This document shows, one piece after another, positions 19,844 through 30,844 of a DNA stretch of 64,000 bases; the first letter of the stretch is position 1; each line of letters starts with the position of its first letter. Below the pieces are notes generated by a model. The model was not told the origin of the DNA and did no database searches. It was given only the letters and a program-made list of their open reading frames with translations. Made by a program: the position numbers and the translations under genes. Origin of the DNA: Pseudomonas sp. NC02 (lineage in GTDB: Bacteria > Pseudomonadota > Gammaproteobacteria > Pseudomonadales > Pseudomonadaceae); the NCBI RefSeq assembly GCF_002874965.1, contig NZ_CP025624.1, positions 5,580,001-5,644,000 on the forward strand. Reading direction: 5' to 3'.

Positions 19844-20514
19844 TGGACTTCGATTTCAGCGGCATCATCCCCGCCATCCCGGGCCTGTGGAACGGCATGG
19901 TCATGACCTTGCAGTTGATGGTCATGGGCGTGGTCGGCGGCATCATCCTGGGTACGATCCTCGCGCTGATGCGCCTGTCGTCCAGCAAACTGCTGTCGCG
20001 CCTGGCCGGCGCCTACGTGAACTACTTCCGCTCGATCCCGCTGCTGCTGGTGATCACCTGGTTCTACCTGGCGGTGCCGTTCGTGCTGCGCTGGATCACC
20101 GGCGAAGACACCCCGATCGGCGCGTTCACCTCCTGCGTCGTGGCCTTCATGATGTTCGAGGCGGCGTACTTCTGCGAAATCGTGCGGGCCGGCGTGCAGT
20201 CGATCCCCAAGGGCCAGATGGCCGCGGCGCAAGCGATGGGCATGACCTACGGCCAGACCATGCGCCTGATCATCCTGCCCCAGGCGTTCCGCAAGATGAC
20301 CCCGTTGCTGCTGCAACAGTCGATCATCCTGTTCCAGGACACCTCGCTGGTCTACACCGTGGGCCTGGTGGACTTCCTCAACTCCGCCCGTTCCAACGGC
20401 GACATCATCGGCCGCTCCAATGAGTTCCTGATCTTCGCCGGTGTCGTCTACTTCATCATCAGCTTTTCCGCCTCGCTGCTGGTCAAGCGTCTGCAAAAAA
20501 GGTTTGCCGTATGA
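19843..20514 (+). CDS. gltK: Glutamate/aspartate ABC transporter permease GltK
   Basis: The second permease of the importer, 223 residues, HisMQ family. Membrane segments lie near residues 20-45, 58-80, 90-110 and 185-215; the EAA loop [19 protein letters not shown] is near residue 125. Its start shares a base with the gltJ stop (TAATG) and its stop overlaps gltL (ATGA), so the three genes are one tightly packed unit. Confidence 0.94.
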   Translation: MDFDFSGIIPAIPGLWNGMVMTLQLMVMGVVGGIILGTILALMRLSSSKLLSRLAGAYVNYFRSIPLLLVITWFYLAVPFVLRWITGEDTPIGAFTSCVVAFMMFEAAYFCEIVRAGVQSIPKGQMAAAQAMGMTYGQTMRLIILPQAFRKMTPLLLQQSIILFQDTSLVYTVGLVDFLNSARSNGDIIGRSNEFLIFAGVVYFIISFSASLLVKRLQKRFAV

Positions 20515-21245
20515 TCTCTATCAAGAATATCAACAAGTGGTATGGCGACTTCCAGGTGCTGACCGATTGCAGCACCGAGGTTAAAAAAGGCGAAGTGATC
20601 GTGGTGTGCGGGCCGTCCGGCTCGGGCAAATCGACCCTGATCAAGTGCGTCAACGCCCTGGAACCGTTCCAGAAAGGCGACGTGGTGGTCGATGGCACCT
20701 CCATTGCCGACCCGAAGACCAACCTGCCGAAACTGCGCTCGCGCGTTGGCATGGTGTTCCAGCACTTCGAGCTGTTTCCGCACCTGACCATCACCGAAAA
20801 CCTGACCATCGCGCAGATCAAGGTATTGGGCCGCAGCAAGGAAGAAGCCACCAAGAAGGGCCTGCAACTGCTGGAGCGCGTCGGCCTGTCGGCTCACGCC
20901 CACAAGCACCCGGGCCAGCTTTCCGGCGGCCAGCAACAGCGTGTGGCGATTGCCCGTGCGCTGGCGATGGACCCGATCGTCATGCTGTTCGACGAACCGA
21001 CCTCGGCCCTCGACCCGGAAATGGTCAACGAAGTGCTCGACGTGATGGTGCAGTTGGCCCAGGAAGGCATGACCATGATGTGCGTGACCCACGAAATGGG
21101 TTTCGCCCGCAAGGTAGCCGACCGGGTGATCTTCATGGACGCCGGCAAGATCATCGAAGACTGCCCGAAAGAGGAATTCTTCGGCGACATCAGCGCCCGC
21201 TCCGAGCGTGCGCAGCACTTCCTCGAGAAAATCCTGCAGCACTAA
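20511..21245 (+). CDS. gltL: Glutamate/aspartate ABC transporter ATP-binding protein
   Basis: Energises import of acidic amino acids. The 244-residue polar-amino-acid ATPase has Walker [10 protein letters not shown] near residue 35, Q-loop [12 protein letters not shown] near 82, signature [15 protein letters not shown] near 138, Walker [13 protein letters not shown] near 162 and the switch histidine VTHEMGF near 193. ATGA overlap with gltK. A 67-base gap leads into aauS. Confidence 0.96.
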   Translation: MISIKNINKWYGDFQVLTDCSTEVKKGEVIVVCGPSGSGKSTLIKCVNALEPFQKGDVVVDGTSIADPKTNLPKLRSRVGMVFQHFELFPHLTITENLTIAQIKVLGRSKEEATKKGLQLLERVGLSAHAHKHPGQLSGGQQQRVAIARALAMDPIVMLFDEPTSALDPEMVNEVLDVMVQLAQEGMTMMCVTHEMGFARKVADRVIFMDAGKIIEDCPKEEFFGDISARSERAQHFLEKILQH

Positions 21246-21312
21246 GCACTGCCCTGTTGTGGTGGGTCGGGCAACCCCACTCACCACAACTGGTTGACCC
21301 AAGGCATCTGTG

Positions 21313-23210
21313 ATGAAATGCGACCCCAACCTCTTTCGCGCCGCGCCGCCATCACTTGCCGTGAAGCCTCGTCTGATTCGCCAATTGTTCCTGCCGCCGC
21401 TGATCATCGCCCTGATGATCGGACTGGGTTACGTCGGCTTCTGGATCAGCGAGTTCTATGGGATCCGCACCCTCAGCGATACCGGCGAACGCCAACTGGA
21501 ATTGCACGCCCGCACCGTCGAGAGCGAACTCAGCAAATACACCTACCTGCCCAGTCTCCTGGAGCTGGAATCCAGCGTCTCCAGGCTGTTGGCAGACCCG
21601 AATCAAGAAACCCGCAAAACCGTCAACGACTACCTCGAAGGCCTGAACCGGCGCAGTCGCAGCCGGGCGATCTACGTGATGGACACCACCGGCCGTGTGC
21701 TGGCGACCAGTAACTGGCGCGATGCCGACAGTTACCAGGGTGAAGACCTGTCCTTCCGTGCCTATTTCCAGAATGCGGTGCGCGGCCAGCCCGGCCGGTT
21801 CTACGGCATCGGCAGCACCAACGGCGAACCCGGCTATTACCTGGCCCATGGTCTGGAAGAGCACGGCAAGATCATCGGCGTCGCCGTGGTCAAGGTACGC
21901 CTGGAAGCGCTGGAAGAGCGCTGGCAGCGGGCGCGCCTGGAGGCCTTCGTCAGTGACGAGAATGGCATCATCATTCTCTCCAGCGACCCGGCCCGTCGCC
22001 TCAAGTCCGTGCGGCCATTGAGCGATGACACCAAGGACCGCCTCGCCCACAGCCTGCAATACTACTGGGCGACGCTCAACGAGCTGGAACCACTGGCCCG
22101 CGAGCGCCTCAACGAAGGCACCGAGAAGTTGACCTTCCCGGCCAACAGCGAAGTGGTGGCCGACGAGCATGAGGTCAGCTACCTGGCCCAGACCCGCCCG
22201 CTGAACGACACCCCCTGGAATTTCACCCTGCTCACCCCGCTGAACGACCTGCGCCGGGCCGCCATCAACCAGGGCATACTGGTGGCCGTAGCCTTTGCGC
22301 TGGTGGCATTCCTGCTGATTGCCTGGAACGAGCGCCGCAAGGTGATTGCCACCCGCCTCGCCGCCCGGGAAGCCCTGCAGGAAGCCAATAACCAGCTGGA
22401 GCGACGGATTGCCGAACGCACCACCGACCTGCGGGCCAGCAACGAGCGGCTCAAGAGCCAGATTCGCGAGCGGCGCCAGGCCGAGGAAACCTTGCGCCGG
22501 GCCCAGGACGAACTGGTGCAGGCCGGCAAACTCGCGGCCATCGGCCAGATGTCCACCAGCATCGCCCATGAATTGAACCAGCCACTGGCCGCCCTGCGTA
22601 CCCTGTCGGGCAACACCGTGCGCTTCCTTGAGCGTGGGGCGCTGGACACCGCCAGTGCCAACCTCAAGACCATCAACGAACTGATCGACCGCATGGGTCG
22701 CATCACCGCCAGCCTGCGCTCCTTTGCCCGGCGTGGCGATGACCAGGGCGAAGCCAATCTAGGCAAGGCGGTGGACGCTACGTTCCAGATCCTCGGCAGT
22801 CGCCTGGAGACCCTGCCGCTGACGGTGCACCGCCACTTCAGCAGCGCGCAGTTGCAGATCGACCAGACACGCCTGGAGCAGATCCTGGTCAACCTGATGG
22901 GCAACGCCCTGGATGCGATGCAGGCGCAACCGGCCCCCGAACTGTGGCTGGAAGGCGACATCGCCGACGGCAAATATCGCCTGCGGGTGCGCGATAACGG
23001 CCACGGGATTGATCCCGAGACCCGCAAGCATTTGTTCGAACCGTTCTTTACCACCAAACCCGGCGAACAAGGCCTGGGCCTCGGCCTGACGCTGTCGGCC
23101 AGCCTCGCGGCGGCGACTGGCGGCAACCTCGCCGTCGAGCATCCGGCCAGCGGTGGTACTGCCTTTGTCCTGAGTTTGCCGCTGGCGAGCCCTCAACAAG
23201 TCGAGTCGAA

Positions 23211-23214
<4 letters not shown>
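21313..23214 (+). CDS. aauS: Sensor histidine kinase AauS, acidic amino acid sensing
   Basis: A DctB-class membrane kinase expected to sense periplasmic glutamate/aspartate and phosphorylate AauR. It has about 633 residues: TM1 near 26-46, a periplasmic Cache-type sensor region (about 47-315), TM2 near 318-338, a coiled-coil linker, the HisKA box with His419 in SIAHELNQPLAALRTL, then HATPase motifs NLMGNALDAM near 528, RDNGHGIDPE near 560 and EQGLGLGLTLS near 588. GTG at 21310 and ATG at 21313 are both usable; ATG is preferred for its spacing from AAGG. ATGA overlap with aauR. The ggt and ansB genes that I recall between transporter and kinase in P. aeruginosa are absent here. Confidence 0.88.
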
Positions 23215-24551
<1,337 letters not shown>

Positions 24552-24560
24552 GAGCGCATT

Positions 24561-24899
24561 GTGGATTTATTGTTGAAGGCGGCATTGGGTGCGGGGGTGG
24601 TGCTTATTCTGGCGGCGCTGGCCAAGACCAAGAACTACTACATTGCAGGGTTGGTGCCGCTGTTTCCGACGTTCGCGTTGATTGCGCATTACATTGTCGG
24701 CAAGGGTCGGTCGGTGGAGGATCTGAAGACCACGATCGTGTTCGGGATGTGGTCGATCATTCCGTACTTTGTGTACCTGGCGACGTTGTATGTGATGGTT
24801 GACCGGATGCGTCTGGAGGCTTCGCTGGCGGTGGCGGCGGTAGCGTGGTTGATGGCGGCTACGATTTTGGTCAGCGTGTGGGTTCGCATGCACGCCTGA
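24561..24899 (+). CDS. glpM: GlpM family inner-membrane protein
   Basis: A 112-residue hydrophobic protein with about four predicted membrane helices (near 4-22, 29-47, 60-84 and 90-110) and the conserved KTKNYYIAGLVPLFPTFALIAHYIVG segment that I recall from Pseudomonas GlpM, a protein linked to alginate production. It starts with GTG at 24561 behind AGGAGCG, nine bases after aauR, so it may be read with aauSR. In P. aeruginosa I recall glpM next to glpD; here it is about 10 kb away. Confidence 0.8.
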   Translation: MDLLLKAALGAGVVLILAALAKTKNYYIAGLVPLFPTFALIAHYIVGKGRSVEDLKTTIVFGMWSIIPYFVYLATLYVMVDRMRLEASLAVAAVAWLMAATILVSVWVRMHA

Positions 24900-24932
24900 C
24901 ATGTGGAGCCGAATGAGTGTGTTTGTCCATTT

Positions 24933-25645
24933 TTTAGGTAACGGCCGCTATTGGTTCCGCTCTTACAGCGGCTCACTTTTGAAGAGCGCAAAAGTAAGCA
25001 AAACGCTCTTGCCCCACCACTCGGCACCTCGCTTAGGCTCGGTGTGCCCTCACTCCGGCTTTGGACCGTGGGCCGCCGTCATGGGCCATCCTTGGCCCAG
25101 GACGGCTAACCCGGCGTCCTGCCGGGTTACCCACGCTCCAAAGCCTGCGTTCGGCCAGCGTGGTTTAACGGGGCGCCTAAGATCAAGATCAAAAGCAGAT
25201 CAACAGCACAGCGGCCTACTGGCCGGCTTGAGTGTTGAAGAGCAAAAGCCAAATCAAAATCTAAAGCGGGCACGGTCCAAATGTGGGAGCGGGCTTGCTC
25301 GCGAAGGTCGTTAACGATGACGCGGGCATTCTGAATGAACGCGGCGCTCTCAGGTTTTTCGCGAGCAAGCCCGCTCCCACAGAAAAGCAGATCTGTTTTC
25401 GCTCTGGTTTTTGCTTTTGCTTTTAACACTCAAGCCGGCCGGGAGGCCGCTGTGCTTTTGCTTTTGATCTTAGGCACCCCGTCAACCACGATGGCCGGAG
25501 TGCGGGCATGCCGAGCCTAAGCGAGGCACCGAGTGGTGGGGCAAAGACCTTTTACTTTTGGCTGGGCCGGCATTCCGGGCGTTTGCCAAAAGTGACTCGC
25601 TGTAAGAGCGGAACCATAAGTCGCCGTTACCTAAATAACGGATAT
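24933..25645. repeat. Long imperfect inverted repeat around a REPIN
   Basis: The arms (about 24933-25245 and 25395-25645) are reverse complements over many blocks: GGTTCCGCTCTTACAGCG with CGCTGTAAGAGCGGAACC, GCCCCACCACTCGG with CCGAGTGGTGGGGC, CCTCGCTTAGGCTCGG with its complement, and GCCGGCTTGAGTGTT with its complement. The left arm has about 100 extra bases (25060-25160) with its own hairpins. Between the arms lies a REP doublet. The 772-base interval holds no credible gene; open frames here are products of the repeat. Confidence 0.8.
25282..25381. repeat. REPIN A (inverted REP doublet)
   Basis: Two REP units with core GAGCGGGCTTGCTCGC and its complement GCGAGCAAGCCCGCTC lie head to head about 55 bases apart. 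The same doublet, including much of the loop (GGTCGTTAACGATGA), recurs at 33968-34067. Confidence 0.88.
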
Positions 25646-25671
25646 GCCCCCAAGCAACCGCTCAGCGCCCC

Positions 25672-27069
25672 CTAGCGAACAATCTTGTCCACCTGAATCC
25701 CCAGCTTCTTCAACCGATACCAAAAACTGCGCTCGGAAATCCCGATCTTCTGCGCCGCTGCAGCCTGCACCCCGTTGCTCTCCTGCAACGCAGCCATGAT
25801 GTAAGCCTTCTCTACCTCAGCCAGCGCCGCATCCAGATCCTGCGGCACACCCGGCCCGTTGCTGAGTATTGCGCCCACCCCATCCTCAGCAGGCGTCGAA
25901 GCAAACAGATACGCCGGCAAATCAATATCCTCGATCACCGGCGTCGCCGCGACAATGGTCGCCCGCTCCACACAGTTCTGCAGCTCACGAATATTGCCCG
26001 GCCAGGAATACGCCGCCATGGCCTGCAACGCCTCGGGGCTGAAACCGGTGATGCGTTTGCCCGCCGTGGCACTCAAGGTCTGGGCAAAGTGCCGGGCCAG
26101 CGGCGCGATATCTTCCACCCGCTCACGCAAGGCCGGCAGCGGAATCGGAAATACGTTCAAGCGGTAGTAAAGGTCTTCACGAAACTCTTTGTTCGCCACC
26201 GCATCCAGCAAATTCTTGTTGGTGGCAGCGATCACTCGCACATCCACCTTGCGCTCGCGCGGGTCACCCACCGGCTCGATCACCCGCTCCTGCAAGGCCC
26301 GCAGGATTTTCGCCTGCAACGCCAACGGCATGTCACCCACTTCATCGAGAAACAACGTGCCCTTGTCGGCCTGCATGAAGCGCCCGACCCGATCCGCCAC
26401 GGCGCCAGTGAAGGCGCCCTTGCGGTGGCCGAACATCTCGCTTTCCAGCAAGCCTTCGGGGATTGCCGCGCAGTTGACCGCCACAAACGGCTTGTCGGCG
26501 CGGTTGCCGTGTTTGTGGATGGCACGGGCGACCATCTCCTTGCCGGTGCCGCTTTCGCCCGTCAGCAGCACCGTAGCGTTGCTGTCGCGCACCGAGTCCA
26601 CGGCGTGCAGCACGCGGCGGAACGCCGGGCTGTCACCCACCAGGCTGTCGAACTGCGCATGTTCATCCAACTCGGCACGCATGCGCGCGTTGTCGCGCAT
26701 GATGTCGCGAAACTGCAGGGCCTTCGCCACCGTGATGTCCAGCTCGTCGATATCGAAGGGCTTGGCGATGTAGTCGTAGGCGCCGTTGCGCATCGACTGC
26801 ACCGCGTTCTTCACGGTGCTGTAGGCGGTCATCACGATCACCGGCAGTTGCGGGTAGCGCACCTTGATTTCCGCCAGCAGCGCCGGCCCGTCCATGCCGG
26901 GCATGCGCCAGTCGCTGATCACCAGGTCGATGTCTTCCTGCTCCAGCACCTTGAGCGCGTGCAGGCCGTTGCCGGCGGTAAACACCTGGATCCCGCTCTG
27001 GCTCAAGGCCGACGAAAGCAAGTCACAGAGCTTGGGTTCGTCGTCAACTACCAATACGTTATGCGTCAT
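25672..27069 (-). CDS. Sigma54-dependent response regulator, NtrC family
   Basis: A transcriptional activator of about 465 residues. The receiver domain (1-120) has the acidic pair DDE at 9-11, phospho-acceptor Asp53 in LVISDWRMPGMDG and the AKPF lysine near 104. The AAA+ domain (about 145-375) has GESGTGKE, an intact GAFTGA sigma54 loop and GTLFLDEVGDM. The C-terminal Fis-type HTH is AAAQKIGISERSFWYRLKKLGI. The start at 27069 (MTHNVLVVDDE) gives the normal receiver N-terminus and overlaps the kinase gene by 11 bases. It is the last gene of a six-gene operon and probably activates the operon's own sigma54 promoter (32983-32998). It resembles MifR-type regulators, but I cannot assign orthology. 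Confidence 0.88.
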   Translation of the reverse strand: MTHNVLVVDDEPKLCDLLSSALSQSGIQVFTAGNGLHALKVLEQEDIDLVISDWRMPGMDGPALLAEIKVRYPQLPVIVMTAYSTVKNAVQSMRNGAYDYIAKPFDIDELDITVAKALQFRDIMRDNARMRAELDEHAQFDSLVGDSPAFRRVLHAVDSVRDSNATVLLTGESGTGKEMVARAIHKHGNRADKPFVAVNCAAIPEGLLESEMFGHRKGAFTGAVADRVGRFMQADKGTLFLDEVGDMPLALQAKILRALQERVIEPVGDPRERKVDVRVIAATNKNLLDAVANKEFREDLYYRLNVFPIPLPALRERVEDIAPLARHFAQTLSATAGKRITGFSPEALQAMAAYSWPGNIRELQNCVERATIVAATPVIEDIDLPAYLFASTPAEDGVGAILSNGPGVPQDLDAALAEVEKAYIMAALQESNGVQAAAAQKIGISERSFWYRLKKLGIQVDKIVR

Positions 27070-28837
27070 CACCATCCTCATCATCGCCGTCGTCTGCACC
27101 CTGGGCCGGAATGTACAGGCTGAAGGTGGCGCCGGCATCTGTCTCGCTGACACATTCGATGCTGCCGTCATGACTTTCCATGATCGAGAACACTTTGGCC
27201 AGACCCAAGCCCGTGCCCGAGGCCTTGGTGGTGACGAATGGTGTGAAGATCCGCTCGATCATGTCCGGCGCAATGCCCTCGCCGGTATCGCCGATGCTGA
27301 TCACCGTGTTGCCGCCCACGCTGTGGATGCCCAGGGTCAGGCGCCCGCCTCCGGGCATGGCGTCGATGGCGTTGAGAATCAGGTTCAGGCACGCCTGCTT
27401 GAGCTGCTTGGCATCGGCATAAATCGTCGCGCCGGGAGCCGCATCATCAATTTGCGCGTCGATGTTATGGGTCGCAAGCTCAGGCCCGCAGAAGCCGAGG
27501 ATCTCCTCCACCACCGGGCGTGCCGCCTGCACAGTGCGCAGCGGTGCACTGGGTTTGGCGAAGTCGAGGAATTCGGTGATCAGGTCGTTGATCCGGCTGA
27601 CTTCGCTGATCACGTATTCGAGGTGACGCTTGTCGGTTTCCGGCAAATCGGCGCGGCGGTGCAGCAACTGGGTGGCCGTCTTGATAATGCCCAGCGGGTT
27701 GCGAATTTCGTGGGCCAGGCCCATCGCGACTTCGCCCAGTGCATGCAGGCGGTCGCGGCGGCGCAGTTGCGCTTCCAGGTGATGCAACTCACCGAGGCGC
27801 TCGGTCATGTGGTTGAAGGTGCTGCTCAGTTGCGCCAGCTCGTCGCCGCCGCTGACCGCCACACGATGCTGATAGTTACCCGAGATCACCGCGCTGACGC
27901 CTTCGGACAGATCCCGCAATGGCCGGGTCAGGCGCTGGGACACCAGCATGCCCGCACCAAGGGACAACGCCGAGCTGAGCAGGAAGATCAACACGAACAG
28001 ATTGCTCTGGTTCACCAGGCCCACCAGGCTGGTATGGCGCAGCAAGCCACTGAAGATCACCCCTTGCAGCTCGCCGGCATCGTTGAAGATCGGCCAGTAC
28101 AAACCGCTGTAGTTGTTGGTGAACTGTTCGCTGGGCTGCTTGGTGCTGCGCAGCGCAGATTCGATACTCGAAGGAATCCGCGCGGGGTGATCGACAAAGC
28201 GCTGGGTGGAGAAAATCTCCGAAAACCCGCTGGGGTTGGCCAGGTACAAGCGCAGGTCGAGGGAATGCACATCGGCCACGCTGGTCAGGAAACTGCTGTC
28301 CAGATAAGTGGCCACCAGCAGTTGATAATCGACGCCGTCCTCGCTGGTCTCGAAGGTGGACACCACAACCCCGGTGGTCACGCCACCCACTTCGACCGTC
28401 TGCAACACCGCATTACTGGCCAGGTTGATTTGCTTGACGATGTCGTCGGCGGCGGTGGTAAACACGATTTTGTGGTCACTGCTGCGGATCAGCGCGACCA
28501 CGTCGATGTCGGTGGCGGCGGCAATATCAGCGGTCAGCTTGTCGTGTTTCTCGGCCTGGCGCGACGACGGCGGCTTGGTGTAGCGCAGGAACAGTTGGGC
28601 GACCCGGGCGTTGTCGTGGAGGATGTCGCCGATCTCGTCCTTGACGATCTTGGTCGACTCCTGCAGCCAGATACGCACGTTACTGTCGAAGATCTGCGAC
28701 AGCGTCGTCGCGGCCAGCTCCGCCGCGATCATCGTCGGAATTACCGTCACCAGCCAGAACGCCAACACCAGCTTGCGCTGGACGCTCCAACGCGAAATGG
28801 CAAAGGGGCGGGCTTTTTGGCGGGTCTTGTTGATCAT
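27059..28837 (-). CDS. Membrane sensor histidine kinase with periplasmic sensor and HAMP
   Basis: The partner kinase of the overlapping sigma54 regulator, 592 residues. TM1 is near 22-46 (LVLAFWLVTVIPTMIAAEL), followed by a large periplasmic region 47-275 of double-Cache appearance, TM2 near 279-299, a HAMP domain about 300-352, HisKA with His376 in GLAHEIRNPLGIIK, and a HATPase domain with LNLILNAIDAMPGG, IGDTGEGI and GTGLGLAK. The acidic C-terminus (DDEDGDD) is overlapped by the regulator start. Its first codon shares one base with the stop of the acyltransferase gene, so sensor and enzymes are translated as a unit. The ligand is unknown; a product or substrate of the operon enzymes is a natural guess. 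Confidence 0.88.
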   Translation of the reverse strand: MINKTRQKARPFAISRWSVQRKLVLAFWLVTVIPTMIAAELAATTLSQIFDSNVRIWLQESTKIVKDEIGDILHDNARVAQLFLRYTKPPSSRQAEKHDKLTADIAAATDIDVVALIRSSDHKIVFTTAADDIVKQINLASNAVLQTVEVGGVTTGVVVSTFETSEDGVDYQLLVATYLDSSFLTSVADVHSLDLRLYLANPSGFSEIFSTQRFVDHPARIPSSIESALRSTKQPSEQFTNNYSGLYWPIFNDAGELQGVIFSGLLRHTSLVGLVNQSNLFVLIFLLSSALSLGAGMLVSQRLTRPLRDLSEGVSAVISGNYQHRVAVSGGDELAQLSSTFNHMTERLGELHHLEAQLRRRDRLHALGEVAMGLAHEIRNPLGIIKTATQLLHRRADLPETDKRHLEYVISEVSRINDLITEFLDFAKPSAPLRTVQAARPVVEEILGFCGPELATHNIDAQIDDAAPGATIYADAKQLKQACLNLILNAIDAMPGGGRLTLGIHSVGGNTVISIGDTGEGIAPDMIERIFTPFVTTKASGTGLGLAKVFSIMESHDGSIECVSETDAGATFSLYIPAQGADDGDDEDGDDA

Positions 28838-29961
28838 CAGGTTTCGCTTATCGCAGCAGCCATGGCAGGGTCGGATCGATCCGGTCGGAGAAACACTTTT
28901 GCAACGAACAGCGCACGGTTGACCAGCCAGTTACGGTGGCGGAAAAACATGCTGTTGCCCTGGAACTCGCAGCCCAGCAGCAACTTGCTGGCATAGCCGG
29001 CCTGACCACATTCATATAACGCAATATCGTTGCGAATACAGTAGTCGATGTTGGTTAACCAACTGCGCACCGCCAGGCTGTATTCGCGACTGTAGTTACT
29101 GTCTTCGCCGAAAAACTTGTCAATCAGGCGATCCCGGTTAAGCAGGATCAGGTTGAACGCCACCAGTTGCTCGTCCACCCAATAAAGCACACAGACCGCA
29201 CGTTCCTGCAGCTGTTCAAGGATACCGGTGAAATAGCCTGCCGGCAGTCGCTCGAACTGCAGGTCGGAGCGTTCCAGGGTGGCCTCATACAGCGCCATGA
29301 TGCGCGGCAGTACGTCGTCGATGTTGCGTCGCCACTCGACACGCGGCCCCGGCGCACGCAGTTTGCGGCGCAGGTCCTTGCGGGTGGCTTTGTCCAGGGA
29401 ACCGAGGTAAGCGTCCACTGAACCAAAAGGGATCGGCAACAAGGCCGTTGGCAGGCTGGGCATGCTCTGGAAACCCGCGCCTAGGCAGCTGTTTGACCAG
29501 CCTTCGTCCCTGGTCGGTGCATCCTTGACCGCCACCAGCCCGACGCGGAACGTATCGGCATCCTGGCGCGCGGCAGCGAGCAATTGCGCAAGCAGAGCCT
29601 CGCGCCCTGATTCGGCAACGTGGCTGGCGATGCCCGCATTGCACTGCTCCGCCACCGGCGAGCCGATGGCATACAGGCCCAACTTCAAAACACCCGGCCA
29701 CAGTCGCTCCAGGCGCTCGGTAAAGCGCTTGCCTACGCCTGACACGGTGGTGTCCAGGCGATACCGCGTGATGAACGCCGGTGCGACCGCCACCAGCCTT
29801 GCATCGTCAAACACCGCGAGGTAGCGCCACTGAAAGTCATCAATAGCGGCGTTTTCCACGGCCACGTAATAGTCCCAATCCTCCAGGGCATCGGGAAAAC
29901 AGTCGTTCCAGGCACTGCGTTCGATGGCCCGAATGGTCGAAAAGGCTTGGGCGGTGATCAC
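28837..29961 (-). CDS. GNAT/FemAB-like acyltransferase, uncharacterised
   Basis: A 374-residue protein. The C-terminal half (about 180-340) has the GNAT-like layout YLGSLDKATRKDLRRKLR, then VCVLYWVDEQLVAFNLILLN and CIRNDIALYECGQAGYASK, typical of the long acetyltransferase-6 (BioF2/FemAB-like) proteins that transfer acyl or aminoacyl groups to amines. No signal peptide or membrane helix is clear. It lies 16 bases after the hydrolase gene and one base into the kinase gene. Substrate unknown; within the operon it could acylate an amine made by the class III aminotransferase. Confidence 0.7.
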   Translation of the reverse strand: MITAQAFSTIRAIERSAWNDCFPDALEDWDYYVAVENAAIDDFQWRYLAVFDDARLVAVAPAFITRYRLDTTVSGVGKRFTERLERLWPGVLKLGLYAIGSPVAEQCNAGIASHVAESGREALLAQLLAAARQDADTFRVGLVAVKDAPTRDEGWSNSCLGAGFQSMPSLPTALLPIPFGSVDAYLGSLDKATRKDLRRKLRAPGPRVEWRRNIDDVLPRIMALYEATLERSDLQFERLPAGYFTGILEQLQERAVCVLYWVDEQLVAFNLILLNRDRLIDKFFGEDSNYSREYSLAVRSWLTNIDYCIRNDIALYECGQAGYASKLLLGCEFQGNSMFFRHRNWLVNRALFVAKVFLRPDRSDPAMAAAISET

Positions 29962-29977
29962 GTCAAATCCTTAGGGT

Positions 29978-30844
29978 TCAAGCCAGCTGTCGATAATCTT
30001 CAGGTGCCTCTGTGGCGTGTGCGTGCTGCCCGACAAACTCGGCACTCAACTCGATCACCCGACGGTATTGCAGGTCGACGGTGATCATGTGGTAGCAGTT
30101 GTCCAGCAGGATCTTGGTCACGGGGCCGCCGAGATGGCGTTCCACGTAATCGGCGTTCCAACGGCTGGTTATGTCATCCTCGATGGAATGCAGCACCAGG
30201 GCCGGGGTCTTGATCGATGGCATGAGCTTCTTCACCACGGCATTCATCCAGTGCAACTCGCGCACCGTGACGCCCTCCATGGTCAAGAGACCCGCCTCGC
30301 TGCTCTCCCCTTCCTTCATCTGCCGCTCGACGATCGCCCGCAGGCGCTCGTTCTTGATGCCGTAGGGCGGCTTTTCAGTAAAGCGGAACAGGCGCACACC
30401 GAAGGGAATACGGATCAGCAAGGGCGTGATGAACGCCATCTTGTTGATGCTCCAGCCGTCGTACTTCAACGTCGTGGAGTACATCAGCAAGCCGGCAACC
30501 TGGCCGGGGAACTGCGACGCCACGTACATCGACATCACCGCGCCCATCGACAAGCCGCCGACGAATACCTGCTCGTGACGCTGTTTCACCGCGACGAAGG
30601 TCTTGCGCACGCCTTCGTACCAGTCCTGCCAGCCGGTGGCTTGCAGGTCGCTGTTGTCCCCGCAGTGGCCGGCCAGGGTCGGCACGTACACCGTGCAGTT
30701 ACCGACCTTGGCCAACCCCTGGGCCACCCGACGGAGTTCCGTCGGGGTGCCCGTCAGGCCGTGGATCAACAAGATCCCAATCGGACCGCTACCGAGAACG
30801 AAGCCGGCATCACCTTCACCGAGGTCGATCTCGTGGCTGCTCAC
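29978..30844 (-). CDS. Alpha/beta hydrolase, carboxylesterase/monoacylglycerol-lipase-like
   Basis: A cytosolic serine hydrolase of 288 residues similar in layout to Est30/YvaK carboxylesterases. The HGLTGTPTE oxyanion region is near residue 28, the nucleophile elbow GLSMG (Ser near 98) is in VGGLSMGAVMSMY, the acid is likely in HSIEDDITS near 220, and the catalytic histidine is in NCYHMITVD near 253. ATGA overlap with the aminotransferase gene. The substrate is unknown; an ester or amide intermediate of the operon pathway is plausible. Confidence 0.82.
   Translation of the reverse strand: MSSHEIDLGEGDAGFVLGSGPIGILLIHGLTGTPTELRRVAQGLAKVGNCTVYVPTLAGHCGDNSDLQATGWQDWYEGVRKTFVAVKQRHEQVFVGGLSMGAVMSMYVASQFPGQVAGLLMYSTTLKYDGWSINKMAFITPLLIRIPFGVRLFRFTEKPPYGIKNERLRAIVERQMKEGESSEAGLLTMEGVTVRELHWMNAVVKKLMPSIKTPALVLHSIEDDITSRWNADYVERHLGGPVTKILLDNCYHMITVDLQYRRVIELSAEFVGQHAHATEAPEDYRQLA

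Noticed and set aside
24901..25443. Open frames across the long inverted repeat, up to 137 codons
   Set aside because: They lie wholly in repeat DNA and REP units, and similar frames appear in both arms; they have no coding features.
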